DNA from: Cyanoderma ruficeps
Taxonomy: Eukaryota; Chordata; Aves; Passeriformes; Timaliidae
Assembly (NCBI GenBank): GCA_008694505.1
Contig: VZDJ01007747.1
Coordinates: 10,696,399 to 10,760,398, forward strand
Direction: 5' to 3'
DNA: 64,000 bases
The notes under the pieces were generated by a model. It ran no database searches. It saw only the letters and a program-made list of their open reading frames with translations, and was not told the origin of the DNA. The position numbers and the translations under genes were made by a program. This document shows positions 40,701-53,379 of this stretch, piece after piece; position 1 is the stretch's first letter, and each line of letters begins with the position of its first letter.

Positions 40701-43700
40701 AAATATCTAAGAATAAAGATTGTATATATTTAAGTAGCAGATTTTGTCCCAGAGCATTCTACACAGAATAGCTTCCAACCCCTACCCCACCCTCTGCCCA
40801 GTCTTCAATACATAAGCTCTAGTGAAATTACAGAAGTGCCAATATTGATTTGTTTTCTGTGCTGATGGATATGTCAGATAAAATTTTCTCTTCTTAAGTC
40901 AATACTCAATTTTTTAAAACTCTGATAATGGAAAACTAAGTAATTTTAGTATAATTCTTGCAACTCTAATTACTGGTGCTAAACACAACATACTATTCTG
41001 CTGTATAACCTGCTGTAAGATAGGAGATGGAATACTTCTTGCTTTAGAAAGTATTTTAGTATACTTTCTTCTCGCTTTTCATTTTGCTTTACTACATGCT
41101 GTAGTAAGCAGTTACTTAGTAAGCATTAAGAGCAAATGCTGTGTAAATACTCACTTATAGGTACTTACTTTAATGTTGAATGCAGATAGAGAGCACTAAA
41201 TACACTGGAACCATCAGGTGGCCCTGGAATTTGCTGAAGAGGAGCTTTGATTCTGTCTCGTATTTATTAATAGACCTGAGAACTGCAATAGCTTGTCATG
41301 AATTTCAGAAGTATGCAACATGAACACTATAGCATAAACATGAGAGAAAGGGCAAAATACATGAGTAGCTATTTGAACTTGTGTTTACCTTGGAGATGAC
41401 TGAAAAGATGGTACTTTTTAGGGCAAATTCTTGAGTACTTGCTCTTCAATACGCTGGTTAAAACTCCTTAGAATTGCAGAAGTTTGGCTAAAGATCGGAG
41501 TGATTGATGTACTTGATGTTAGGTGGGGATGACAATTGAAAGCTTTGTGCTTTGGAACCAATTGAATGAAATAGCTAACTGCCACCTAACATCTGATGTT
41601 TGAAGCCATGGGTGTGGAGAAATACAGGAGAGAGCTTTATATAAACAAATATTTTTTTCTGAAAATAGAACTGAAATTGCAGCCTAACATTAGCATTGTT
41701 GTGACAGTGCTTACAAAACAGCGCAGTAATCTAATAGTAACCCTTGATGCATAGTAATTCTTTCCACAGCACTGATTGCTGTTGATCACCTCAAAGAGTA
41801 CTCTGCACATTCCTTAGGTTCTCTGGGTGCTTTTCTGTAGAAATTTAACCTATAACCAGAGCTCAGGTTTGAATTTTTGCATTTGTAACCAAGATGAAAT
41901 CTGTCTGGCGTTGGAGCAGAATCTGTGCCAGCAATATCACACAATGCAACACCTGTAAGCAGAGCTAAACTGGGACAGCTCCAGTGGTTTTAATTGTTCT
42001 CACCACTTCAGGCTGCTCTTACTGTTGTTTATTTCACTTTTCTCATAGAGGAAAGTTTAAACGTGTTTAAAAGTTCTCAGCTTCCGTAAGAGCAAACTGC
42101 CGCTTAAAGAAAATTTTCAGGTGCAGACGTGAGAATTAATAATGTGCACCATAACATAGTGAAGTTGAATTTAGTTCAAGCAAATGTATTCAGTGAGAAA
42201 TATCAGCTCACAGGGTTGTTAGTACATAAAGGAATTTCCCAAGTCTTATTTCCTAATTCCTAAGAATTAAGTGATGTTATACAGGAAACCTTACCAAATC
42301 AATAGTTGAGACAGTTTTGTGCTGTATATGTACTTGCATGTGCATGGATAGGAGAGAAGAGGAAACTGGAAAGTAACTTGATATTATAATTATTTTGAGC
42401 AGTGGAATAATTCTGTGACCTGTTGTGATTTCTTTATTAACATTGGCTAGCAAAATATAATTCTGCTGTCATGAACATTTTGAGACACAGTCTTGGTACA
42501 CTCACTAATGACAAAATGTTTAAACTAGGATCAAAAGAGATTCCAAACATTCAAATATGTGTATATACAATAATTAGTGGGAAGATGTCTTAAAAATTTT
42601 TGAGTTTAGGGATGATTTTAAGGTCATAAGAAGGACAAACACAATAGCAGAATGTCAATCCACCAAGTATTTTAATTGTTTCTGTGCTAATTTGAGAAGG
42701 GAAAAAACCAGGAAGAGCTGAAATCTTAATTAATGATCACAACAGCGTCTCAATTGGCATGTGAGACACTCAGTGGGATAATTCACATGATTAGAATATT
42801 AGTGGATATAATTTGCTTCAGAAACATCTGCAAGGCGGGGAAAATGAGAGAGTGTATTGCGTTGTGTGGTAAATAGGTCCATAAAGAGATGATGCACATG
42901 TTCAGGGTAAAGATAAACTGGTTAAATCAGCAGTGAATCACCAGATAAGGCTTGTCTCTTGGGAGGGGAAAAGACCTTTTATTAAGGAATAAAGTAACAG
43001 CCAAAGCTTTCCGTAGTACAGATGATGGTAGTAAAATAGGTTTTAGAAAATAGATAAAAGTCACATAATTTGCAGCACATTTTTACATATAAAATGGGGA
43101 GGGAAAAAAGGAAAAATAATTTGAATTATATATGTAATTCTAAATATTGTGAAAAAAGGGCAGAAAATATTAAAGTACCAAAAATCCTGAGAATTATTGT
43201 GAAATGAGACAGTTTGCAGTTCTTCGTGGTTACGAAGTTGAGTTGCTAAGCAATACCATTAGTAATAAACAAGGCCTTGTGAGTACAACATTTGGAGAAT
43301 AAAATACTTGAGGCCTGTTTCTAAACTCCTTCAAATTAACGCTCGGAATTTAAAGTAAACTTCTTGTACTCTTTCCTGAGCATGAAGTTTTTTATTTAAT
43401 CGAGTTCAGTTTTCAGTTTTTTTTGCCTTGTAACCTTTTCCTTGGGGAAGGGGTATAGATGGGTATTAGCTATAGATGTATTAGGTTCTTCATACAGGGA
43501 CTTGTAGAGATCCTTGTGTTTAATAATGCTGAAGGTGCTAAAAGCTCACAAGGGCTCAAGGGAAAGCAAGGCAAAAGAAATGGAGTGATTCTAAAGGAAA
43601 TAGGAGTACTTTTCCCTAAAGGGAAAGTGTAAGTTCTTTCATTTATCTGCTTGTATGAAACTCGACAGGTCATCTTTTTTAAAAAAAAGAGTGTAAAAAC

Positions 43701-44285
43701 ATGTCCCCTGTATACTCTACTTGAAGGAGGTAATAATTTAGTCTTCATTCCATCAAAGATGGACTTTTTATTCTCATTCAGTATTTTCAGTTCATAAATT
43801 CAGGTTTTAAATAAATAGGTAGAGAATGGCAATTTTAGGCTAAGCAAGCATATTTGTGGCTAAAATGGTATCGAATTAAGTTCTTTAAATTTTAGTTGTA
43901 GCTTTTTATTTCTTCCTCAGCCTACTGAGATTACTGTTTGTACAGCAGGTTGTTAGCAATTGAACTGGGAACATTTGGAAAATGTTAGATATTGTGGAGC
44001 AGATATCAACTTAACCTTAACTTATGTCCATAAATTTGGATTTAATGAGTTCTCACCCTTCAGATTTCATCTTATGGTGTTACTATTCTTAGTTTATCCT
44101 TTGTTATATTATTTAATTTTGTGCATAATTCCTAAATATGCTAAACACTAAGAAATTAACTTAAACTCCACATTAAAAATTGAAGAGTGGACCATGTATA
44201 TTCATAAGATTATTGTCACCCCTTTTCCTGTTGTATACTGCTACTTCAGTGCAGCAAAGGTCCAGTTGCCTGAACAAACACTGAC
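37740..44285. other. AT-rich non-coding sequence, nothing recognised
   Basis: About 6.5 kb without a supported gene or mobile element. Chance frames of up to 117 codons (39351-39704, minus strand) overlap opposite-strand frames. The stretch at 41880-42250 has mixed composition and few simple runs and might be conserved, but nothing in the sequence itself proves it. Confidence 0.5.
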
Positions 44286-44290
44286 TTTCA

Positions 44291-44315
44291 TATCACTGAT
44301 GATCCATCAGTGATA
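44291..44315. repeat. Perfect inverted repeat: 11-bp stem, 3-base loop
   Basis: The arm tatcactgatg (44291-44301) is the reverse complement of catcagtgata (44305-44315), with atc as the loop. The near-palindrome could be a binding site for a dimeric protein or a cruciform-prone site. No function is claimed. Confidence 0.85.
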
Positions 44316-44408
44316 CAGAAGGAAAGGAAATAGAGGGCACCATTTTTACTACATGAAATTAAAGAAAAGACTTTTAATAACACCATTAAAATCTCAGCAT
44401 TAGAATTT

Positions 44409-44424
44409 GTGTGTGTGTGTGTGT
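44409..44424 (+). repeat. (GT)8 microsatellite
   Basis: Eight uninterrupted GT units. A shorter (TG)7 run occurs at 48724-48737. Confidence 0.95.
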
Positions 44425-44671
44425 GGTCCCATGCATAATGTGAGACTAATATGTTGTGTAGTGTTCCTATGAATCCAGTGTCAGAAGAAGCAGGAATGGT
44501 AAGCTATGTCCTTTAAGCTTTTTGTAATATATTGTTTCTAGCTATCCCCATGGTAAATATCCCAGTTGCATAGAACATCCCAGTTTTTCCTCTTAGTCAT
44601 TTGTGGATGAATTTGGCTTTCAATTAGTTGCTGAGACAGCTGCACAGACTCTGCCTCTCTCTTGCTTAGTC

Positions 44672-44696
44672 TTACAGTCTCTCTGTGAGACTGTAA
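44672..44696. repeat. Perfect inverted repeat: 10-bp stem, 5-base loop
   Basis: The arm ttacagtctc (44672-44681) pairs exactly with gagactgtaa (44687-44696) around the loop tctgt. It sits in a CT-rich stretch with several further 'tctctc' and 'cagtctct' words, so part of the symmetry may come from local low complexity. Confidence 0.8.
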
Positions 44697-44699
44697 CTC

Positions 44700-47600
44700 C
44701 CAGATGTCTCTCAGTCTCTCCTCACGAGGGTGTAATTCTTCCAGTGGCCTAGAAGGATGTCCAGATGATGTTCTGAAGTGTTGTGATGGAAGAGTGTCAC
44801 TACCTATTTGTCAGGAAGGAAGTGAGGGAGAATTAGCCATTGGCAATTTCTTGTAGCAGATTCTATTTAAAGGAAACAGGCAGGCAAAGAAATGCAAGGA
44901 ACAGGGCATCAGATGAAAGGTGGTGCAGAGAATCTAAGAGCTCAGGTGAACAGTGTGGTGCTAGAGATAACACTCAGAAATGTGTGATAACTGTTTATTT
45001 GACTTGTATGGAGTTCATGCATTGTGTCTGATTGTTTTTTGTTTCTTTCCTCATTGCAAGTCCAGTGATGGTGGGGAGGGTCAGACACAGCCCAGAGATC
45101 TCTCATCATGACCATAGTGCCGGCTCTGGATTAGAAAAGTATGTGGGCAAAGGCAAGGCACAGAAGAAAGGATCAATGGGATGGCCTAAAGAGGCTCCTG
45201 AATGAACAGGGGCAAGTCTCTCCCCACAAGACTCTTAAGATTTTTTCTTGAATATCTCTTCCTTCACAGTAGTGTGAATTTGGATTAGTGCCATATCTGA
45301 AAGCTGTCCTTGAGCACAGGCCACTAGACTCCTGGGAGGCAAGAGTGTAAACTTCAGGCCCTAAAAGTAAACAGAAATAGTGTAGGTATGCCAGACATTA
45401 TGGAAAAGAAGACTGATGCATATATATTTACAGACAAAATCAATTACCTAAAGACCTGCAATTGCAGGAAAAAAGGTAATTACTTTGTGAATCATTATGA
45501 TTCAAAATAACTCAGCTTCTTTTCGAAGTAGTGTTAATCCATGCAAGTCAACATATTGTAATCTATTTAATTATCCCATGTGAAATTAACTGATGGAAGG
45601 AAACAGTGATCAAGATTTCAATCATCCTTTTAAAAGTATTTAAACTATAAGATGTTTTTCAACCAGAAACAAGGGTAATTCCCCTTGAATGTGGAAATTT
45701 AAATTACACCCTTTGGTGTATCATTGTACTACTTCGATTAAAGCAGTGGTTATTATGCTGCAAGCTTGGTTAGTCGCACCAAAGCTAGTTTGGTTTGATT
45801 TTCTGGGTCATGTCTAACCACAGCTCTTTGTTTTGATAAATTATTTTGCAAAGAGTGCAGTAACATGCAACCTACCATTTTCAATTAGAAATATTTGTCA
45901 CAAAAAGGAGACTCTGAATATGTTAATGACCCATACTGATGTTTAGAACCTTTCCGTTTTTCTGCTCCTGGGTTTATTCTAGGTATTTCTCCTATGATGG
46001 ATGATGAAAGAAAATTCCAATCTATTTAGCCTTCATAAAGATAATCCTTTAACTCCTCAGAATTCAGGCCACTAGTTTTACACACAGTATGAAATAGGGT
46101 ATGGACAAGTCATTTCTTTGAAATGCCCTCACCTCTTACTGGCTATTTCAGTTTCACTTAATGACAATGCTAAGACAAAGTGTTGCTTGAGATTTCAGAT
46201 ATGTGCAGTGACAGTTAGTATCTTAATTATCTATAGAGAGAACTCAAAACCATGTACTTGCAATACAAGTATTCATCGAGTAAATTTATAGGCACACACA
46301 AAGATGTTTCAAGGATACATTATGTGTACATTTTCAAAGTAATTACCAATATGTATTTTGAAATACAGTTTTCATTTATTATTAACAGACAGTATGAGGG
46401 GAATTATGTATTTCCCTTTACTATCTGTCTTAGTCCTCTGTGTCCCCCCATCACTCAACAGTCCTTCAGAGTATATACTGCTAATGAGAATTTTCTTTCA
46501 TCTTCCTTTTCCATCCCTTTGCCATTTCACTTTCTCCAACCTATCAGTTTTGTAATATTAATTCTCATCTTCAGAATAATTAGTTGATTTATCTCCTAAT
46601 AAATAGTCTTTGATTTTTCCATCTTCTGTTTCTTATTGTGTTCCTTTATACTTCCAAACTATGTTCTTCAACTCTGTTTTCTTGCTATTCCTTCATCATC
46701 TCTTCATTTCCCTCCACAAGGATGTGTTGAGAGGAGAGTAAGGGGAAGGCATTGCATGCTTGAAATTCTCTCCTTTTTGTTAAATCACATCTTGAGGTTT
46801 CTTCTATGACAGTTGCAAATAACTCATGACATAATTAATAGTCATACATATCATGTGTTACTTAAAAAATCAGCTGTTTTAAAATGTTATTGCTCACATC
46901 ATATATGAATCAGTATAAAATCAAGTAGAGATGATGCTTTGCTGGTGGGCTGTATTTTTATTGTGACCAATATTTCTTAATTCACTACAGTTCTTCCATC
47001 TTATTCTTCAAATAACATATTCAGAAAAATATAATTTAATACAATTATAAAATAACAATTTTGTAGTAATTTTTTTCATTAGCTGTTTTAATTAGTTTAA
47101 GGATATTTTTATATACAGCTCATAAGAACAAGGGCCCTTATATGGCTAGCAGCTTTTCACTATAACAGCTGAAATCACAGTAACAAATATAAGCTCTGTG
47201 TGATCTTTTGACACTTACTGATAAGTAGCAGCCAAGATGACAGAAATTCTTGCATAATTATTTACCAAACCTTTGAAGTAAATTAAGAATGATTACAAGG
47301 AATAAAAGCTGCCTCTGTGTTACTGGAAGGGTAGGCTCTGCAATTCCCCATTAACATTAATTTCTTGTTAAAGCACTCTGAGGCTCTTCTCTCTTGTAAC
47401 TCTGCCAAATGCTAAACCTTCAGGTTGATGGCTTTGATGTCATGCATGTGCCCTAAAGTTTAGCTATTTTATAAAAAATGTAATCCTACACAGGTCATTT
47501 TTGCAAGGCCAGATTGCAAGTATCTTATTTTGCTATAGTAAGGAAAAAAAATCTGAAGCAGTCTTTATTATTTCAGATTTTATATGCAAAACATATTTTA

Positions 47601-48020
47601 TTCTTACTAGATTATTTCCTGTTGTTCTATGCAGCATAATTTTAGCATATGTGGATTTGAAGTAAGAATTTCAAAGCTGACAGTGAAATGGTTTCTGTGA
47701 ATAAAAGCCTTTTGGCTTATGTGGAATCTACTCAAATGTGTCTAAGCCCAAAAATTCTGTGTGCTTTGCCGAGAAGCTACAAGCTTTGAGGTATTTTATT
47801 TCTGGCAGGGAGTGACTGCCCTTAGTTCTCTTGCAGCTCCCACTGCAGACAAGACAAGGCTCTGTTACCACCAAGGAGCTGGACAGGAGTGCACATGGAA
47901 GGAGGACAGAAGTCTTTGTTTCCTCTGCTGATAACTGAGGCAACAGAAAAATCAAATGATTTTTGGTTAGAGAAAAAGCAGTAGGTGGTGGCTTTGGAAG
48001 CCTGGAGGGTCAAGAGCTGG
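44700..48020. other. Non-coding sequence, nothing recognised
   Basis: No supported gene. The parts near 45060-45360 and 47750-48020 are somewhat richer in GC than the average here, but match no repeat family that I know. Open frames are short and overlapping. Confidence 0.5.
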
Positions 48021-48023
48021 GTC

Positions 48024-48106
48024 AGAAGGGGACAAAAGTTGGAGAAGGAAAAGTGGAATGGAGAATGGAAAAATGGAGGGGAAAAAAAGAGAAAATGGGA
48101 AAGAGG
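48024..48106 (+). repeat. Purine-rich tract (about 90% A+G over 83 bases)
   Basis: Only 8 of 83 bases are pyrimidines. The stretch is a degenerate GGA/GAAA-type low-complexity sequence with strong strand asymmetry. It could adopt triplex-like structure, but it has no coding sense. Confidence 0.85.
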
Positions 48107-48119
48107 TGTGGCAACTAGT

Positions 48120-50640
48120 GAGTTTGATGGAGGGAGAAATGATGTCTGTTTTTAATTTGGATCCTCTGTTTATCATCTTTAATGTGTATTTGTATATGCG
48201 AGGGCATCATTTTCAGTGTTCTTGTCTCCTCCAGACAGTCAGACAGATGTATATATGGACATGAGGTTGGAAGTTTCAGCAAAATTTGATTTTTCTTCTC
48301 CAAGAACATAATAAAGCTTCCGTAAGGTCTCACTGACCCTGTAATCTATTAATTCCAGGAGGTCAGGGAGAAATTGCTCCAGGGATATGCTCCATAAAAC
48401 CAACATTTAAATACAGAATGCATAAACAATACTTTAAGAATGCAAAATACAGACATTTTTATAAGGGTTACTACTTTTGAAGTATTTAAATGATACATGG
48501 TACTCTAAGTGTAAGTTAGAAGTTTTGCTATACGATTTAAAGATGTATAGAATATTTAGTGCGTTATTATTCCTTCACCATATATACGTTTTCCACTACC
48601 ACATGTTTAGGAACACTCTAAGAAATACTCTGTGTTGGAAATGAAAACTTACAGAAACAGCTGTTCTTGCAAAGTGCAATGTTATATTTCATCCATGTGC
48701 ATCTCACATGGGAATCTGTAGACTGTGTGTGTGTGTGGATAGTTAACAGTGAGATTATGGTTAAAATAGATCTAATAGTCCAGCTGAGATGGGCACTTTG
48801 GGAAGGCAGTGAAAATTCATGAGTCCCCTGCTGTTCTCCTGAGTGGTGCAGGATGCATCACACTGACCAAACTGGCATGTCTGAGCTGCCTGCATAGTAG
48901 CCAGCCCATTTTTATTCTACAGGTACAAGTCTGTTTTGTCAGGCAGCAAAATCTCTTATTCTGTTGTTTTCTCTCCCTCTAGTCTGATTCTAGTAAAAAT
49001 TAAGCCTTTATGGGTTGGTTTTTTGTTTCTTTTCTTAAAGAATATTGCCTACTAAAAAGTTCAAATAAAGTCAGGAACTCCACCTTTTGCTGGTGCTGTG
49101 TTCATGCCCGAGTATAATTAAGATGGATTTTGTGAGGCAGAAGAAAAATAAATACATGTTCTTACTTGAAACAGAATGTTCTGCCTTATGTTCAGCCTCC
49201 ATTATGATTCTCAGAGGATCATAATATTTGTCCCAAACGTTTAATATGAACACCTATTTCCTTAGTCAGCCAGAGGTGTTGCCTGTGTTAAGGCAGGAAA
49301 GAAAGTAGCAGGAACCTGGGAACTAGCAGAGCAGTACACTATGTGTGTTTTTAATTGAAGGGGAACTGAACAGAATCTTTCATGTGGATGAATATTGGCC
49401 AACATCTGAAATAATTTGAAGGCAGTCTTAAAATCCACTATGTGAATTATTGTGTGTCACCTTAGTAGATGTGAGGAAAGGTGAAGAGGGCTAAAAAATC
49501 TCTGCTATTGAAATCATTGCAAATACTCTTTGATATAGTGCTTTCATCTACAGAAGGATTGAAAAAATATGGAAAATAGCCCCCTCTACACAGAAAGCTT
49601 TTAACAGTTGCTAACCTTTTGAGCCCAAGGCAAGATGATCAGGTGACAGAATATCTTATTTTCATGTTAGCTGCCTTTCAAACAGCAACCTCTATTGACC
49701 TGAGACCTCCAAAAAACTGCCTTACTCCACCCTGTAATTGATTAGCCTTGAGTTTTTTTGGAGTTGTTGTTTTCAGATCTGCTACCGCTTTCCTCTACTT
49801 GACAACAAATGTTTTTAGACAGAACAAAAACTAACAAAAATTAAAAAATGAAAACCTTCACTGACACTTGCAGGAGTATTTCTCACAGAAATCTGCCAAT
49901 GAATCATGAATTAATAAGATGGACTAAATGGCAAAACATAGCTACCACTCATGCTCAAAACAGCAAGGTAATCACTTGTAATAGACACCTACACTTGTGT
50001 TTATCTCATCAGTTCCTTGGGTCTCAAAAGAGAAATCCTGTTTCTGATGGGTGCATAAGGTTGTCTAAGCACATGTAAATAAAACAAGTTGATATATAAA
50101 ATTACACGATGCAAGAACCAGTAATTCTGGTCAGCCAAGCAACACACTGGCAGCTGTGCATATATCTTTTCATATTTACTGTGCTATATACTGTTCAAGT
50201 TCTCACCTTGGTATGGATGATACAATCCTGGGCTAGACTAGCTTAATTCTCATAGACTTTTGATGTCACAGGCATTAGCCTAGTGAAATGTTACACAGTC
50301 TGTATTTCTGGGCTGACCTCTTCACTTGAGGAACTGCATTGGAACTAGAAAAATCCCTAAAGCTCTCTTTATGGACATAATTTTAGATATCTGCTTCCAT
50401 AAAAAAAACTGAAAAAACCTCTTACCAAAGAAGGGCTCTTCACCCATTTCTTTCATATTATGGTAACCCCATGTCTTGAAATGAAGACACTTTTTTCTAC
50501 TTTAAATCCTTATCAGATACTGCTGTCATACAAATTAACATACAGAAATGCAAATCAAGCCTCTTGAAATGTTGGCAGTGATATTGCCAGTGTGAATGGC
50601 ATTGTGTCAGGGTCTTGAGCATGCTACTAAACCTTAACCA
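48120..50640. other. AT-rich non-coding sequence with (TG)7
   Basis: No gene, RNA or mobile element was recognised. A (TG)7 run lies at 48724-48737. Confidence 0.5.
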
Positions 50641-50644
50641 TCTT

Positions 50645-51110
50645 GACCAGCTTCAACTGGGGCATCCACGTATGCATCCTGTAGGAGGTTAATTTATTTC
50701 GTGGGCATGGAGATCTTTTCTGAAGTGTGTTAGATCTGGCTCAGCTTGCTGACTAATTTTTCTGAATGAACCATACACTACATTGTAGGTTGCTTCGTCT
50801 TCAGCCCCGTTTTGGATCATCTTATGCAATTTGTGGCTGACCTCCCTGAATAGATACTCAATTTTAGCCTTTTTGGACATAGTGGGACAGTGACATTGTT
50901 CATGATGCTGTTCTACAGCTATTCTTGGTTTCTGGCTTATCATTGCTGTTGGAGCATGCACACTCCTGCTTCTCCTTGATGGACAGACCAAAATGTCAAT
51001 TGTCCAAGTCTTTCTGCATATTTAGGTGGAGGTGGATATTCAGAAGATGGAACAAGATGAGGTCACAAAGGGCACTAAAGTTTATACTTGTCAGACAGCC
51101 CAGCTACCTT
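50645..51110 (-). pseudogene. Unrecognised protein-like reading frame broken by frameshifts (candidate pseudogene)
   Basis: Read on the minus strand, the translation is unlike the chance frames elsewhere. From about 51055 down to 50960 one frame is rich in E, Y, P and K and contains SSEYPPPPKYAERLGQL. Near 50955 the protein-like sense passes to another frame, which runs to 50691 and contains MSKKAKIEYLFREVSHKLHK, then a charged, helix-like stretch with GAEDEATYNVVYGSF and AEPDLTHFRKDLH. That frame stops right after EIN. A shift of one base carries the sense on through LLQDAYVDAPVEAGQDG to a stop near 50648. Two frame changes, and stops upstream of 51055, mean no intact protein is made. The tract is richer in GC than its surroundings. 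I do not recognise the family, and I see neither an A-tail nor introns, so retrocopy versus decayed exon is undecided. Confidence 0.42.
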
Positions 51111-51129
51111 GTGTTAGTGAGTACATGAG

Positions 51130-53310
51130 AACTCTATTTTTTTTAAAGCTTTGCTGATGTATCTGCTTAAAAAATATGTAATTTGTAATGCATTGGGGTT
51201 TTTTGTTCCCATAGTACATAGAAAGTATGCAGTCATATTGCCAATAGCGAGCACAATTTAAAGAAAGAGAATGGAGAATGTCAGCATCCTTGGAAAGCTG
51301 TCAGAAAGCTGAGCATCTTTGTTCAATCTTTTTTACTCTTTCATTTCATCCTCACCAAAAGAGAATTACACTGATGTAAAGGGCAAACCACCCCAGATTA
51401 TTGCTGCTATGGATTGCTGGAGTTTATTGTAGTACCATATCCACTATACACGTTACAGCAAAACTTACTGTCTTCGCTATGTTGTATTCCAAAAAAAACC
51501 CCTAAAAATCTCTGAATCAAACTCTCACATCTTATCTGTATTGAAAATAAATCATAAGAAACTGTCCACAAAAAAATTCAATGCCACATAGGAAAGAGAT
51601 CCATATATTGTCTTAGACCTTCCTTTTCCCTTAAAGGAAAGCATTTGTCAAGTGAGGAAGATTTGGTGCTGCACTTGGACAAAAAGAAAAAAGACTGTGC
51701 TATATACAATGAGAGGAAGGCATTTCTGTTTAAAAGCCTGAAATTTCCTTTTCCTGGAAAGGGAGAAACACTAAGTTAGAAGTAAAAGATGGCAAAAATG
51801 GTTGTCCTCATCTGCTATTTCTTTTTTTAATTGGTTCAACATTGTCAACTTAAATAAGTTATTAATTCTATAAAAGTGCTCTTTAAGACACAAGTCAAGT
51901 GTTCAGTAGAAGGTCTAAAGGAGTTATCCAACCACAGGCTTAGTATTTGTTGCATTAAATGTTTTGTCTAGTTCAATAATCAAAGTTATGGTTATCTCCA
52001 TTAATTACTCTTATCACATGAATGATATCCATAAATAAAAACCATGAGACAAAATGCTGTTACCTGACTCAAACAGGAATTTATTAAATAAATTTTTCTA
52101 ATACAAAGAACAAGGGAAAGAAAACACAATAAAAACTTTTTAGGGAACTCTTTTAATCCAAAGCAGAGGATGGCAGATGATTAATGCCATGATAAAGCCA
52201 TAGGAATGAATGAATATTTGATAGAATACCTGAGAGAAGAATTATTGTTGTTACATATGACAGAAGATACCCTATCCTCGGGAAAACAGGAAATGAAAGG
52301 GTGATAACACAAGCAAGGCATTTCATATCATATCAATGAAACTCATTTAATGTAACCTAAAACTTTAAAACCAAATTTTGTAAAAGTAAAAAGAAACCAC
52401 TCTTTATTTTTGAGTTAATAAGCATATCAAAAAGGCTGTTTATATTTTCAAATGCCAAACTTCTTCAGGTTCTCCATCTTTATTGCATCTTTGTGTTTGT
52501 GAGGTATTTGTAATGCTGCATGAACTTCTGGTACAGATAGAATACAGAGAGCCCAGGGAAAACCTTTTGTCTTGTAGGTTATCTTAGATTTTGCCATATT
52601 CCATGGTTTTTTTCTGTAATAGAGGAGGAAATGCTTGAAATAGAAGAACAATCTCTTTATATTTTTCTTTTCCACATCAATTTTTGTCTGCAATTCCACT
52701 AGGTATTTCATTTGCCACGTGAAGGATGATGCCTTTGTGTGAAGGTCTCTATTGCTAGATGGAAAATCAAAGTGCTGTTTCTTTTCAGGGGGCAATGACT
52801 GTATCTCGGACTAAAATTCAGAGGAAATAGATCTGCAAAGAAAAATGTTAGGTGCAAGTTATAAGCTTCCTCAGGGAGCTCAGGTTCCTTCCTACAATGT
52901 GTTAAATTATTCTTCAAGAATCTGTGAATTTTTCAGATGACTTCAGGTTTCTAAATGTCTTGCTAGACCACAGATTCATGGATGCATTCTGAGATGTGGT
53001 AGATGTAGTTTTCTTACTCTTTTACATTTTTTATTCTTGCCATATGATTAAAAAATTTTAAGGCTTTGTTGCTACCAGATTGTTCAGTAGCAGTAACTGC
53101 ATGGTTAAGGGAAAAAGAAAGAGTAGTTATTACACAAGGCAACACCTTTTAATTGCCATATTCATCTTACTATACTATACTTTACTATATTGCAAAATTC
53201 ATCTTACTATCTCTCCTTACTGAAAATCAGCTGCTGCATTTTCTCCCAAACTGGCCTTTTTAAGCTGAAATGGCAGTATTAAGTATTTCCTGAAATCATC
53301 AGGAAATATT
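51130..53310. other. AT-rich non-coding sequence, nothing recognised
   Basis: No supported gene. A 115-codon minus-strand frame at 52448-52795, overlapped by another at 52708-52917, is lysine- and phenylalanine-rich and has no recognisable domain. I treat both as chance. Confidence 0.5.
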
Positions 53311-53313
53311 TAA

Positions 53314-53375
53314 AATTCTATTTATATATTCCTAATTTCATATTAATTCTATTCATGCATTCCTGATTTCATACT
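53314..53375 (+). repeat. Tandem duplication, 31-bp unit, two copies
   Basis: The unit beginning aattctatt occurs at 53314-53344 and immediately again at 53345-53375. The copies match at 26 of 31 positions, and all five differences are transitions (T/C or A/G). It is a simple local duplication of moderate age. Confidence 0.85.
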
Positions 53376-53379
53376 ACTA

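Noticed and set aside
52448..52917. Two overlapping minus-strand frames that might be a split gene
   Set aside because: They are in different registers, low in complexity, and no protein family could be recognised across the overlap.
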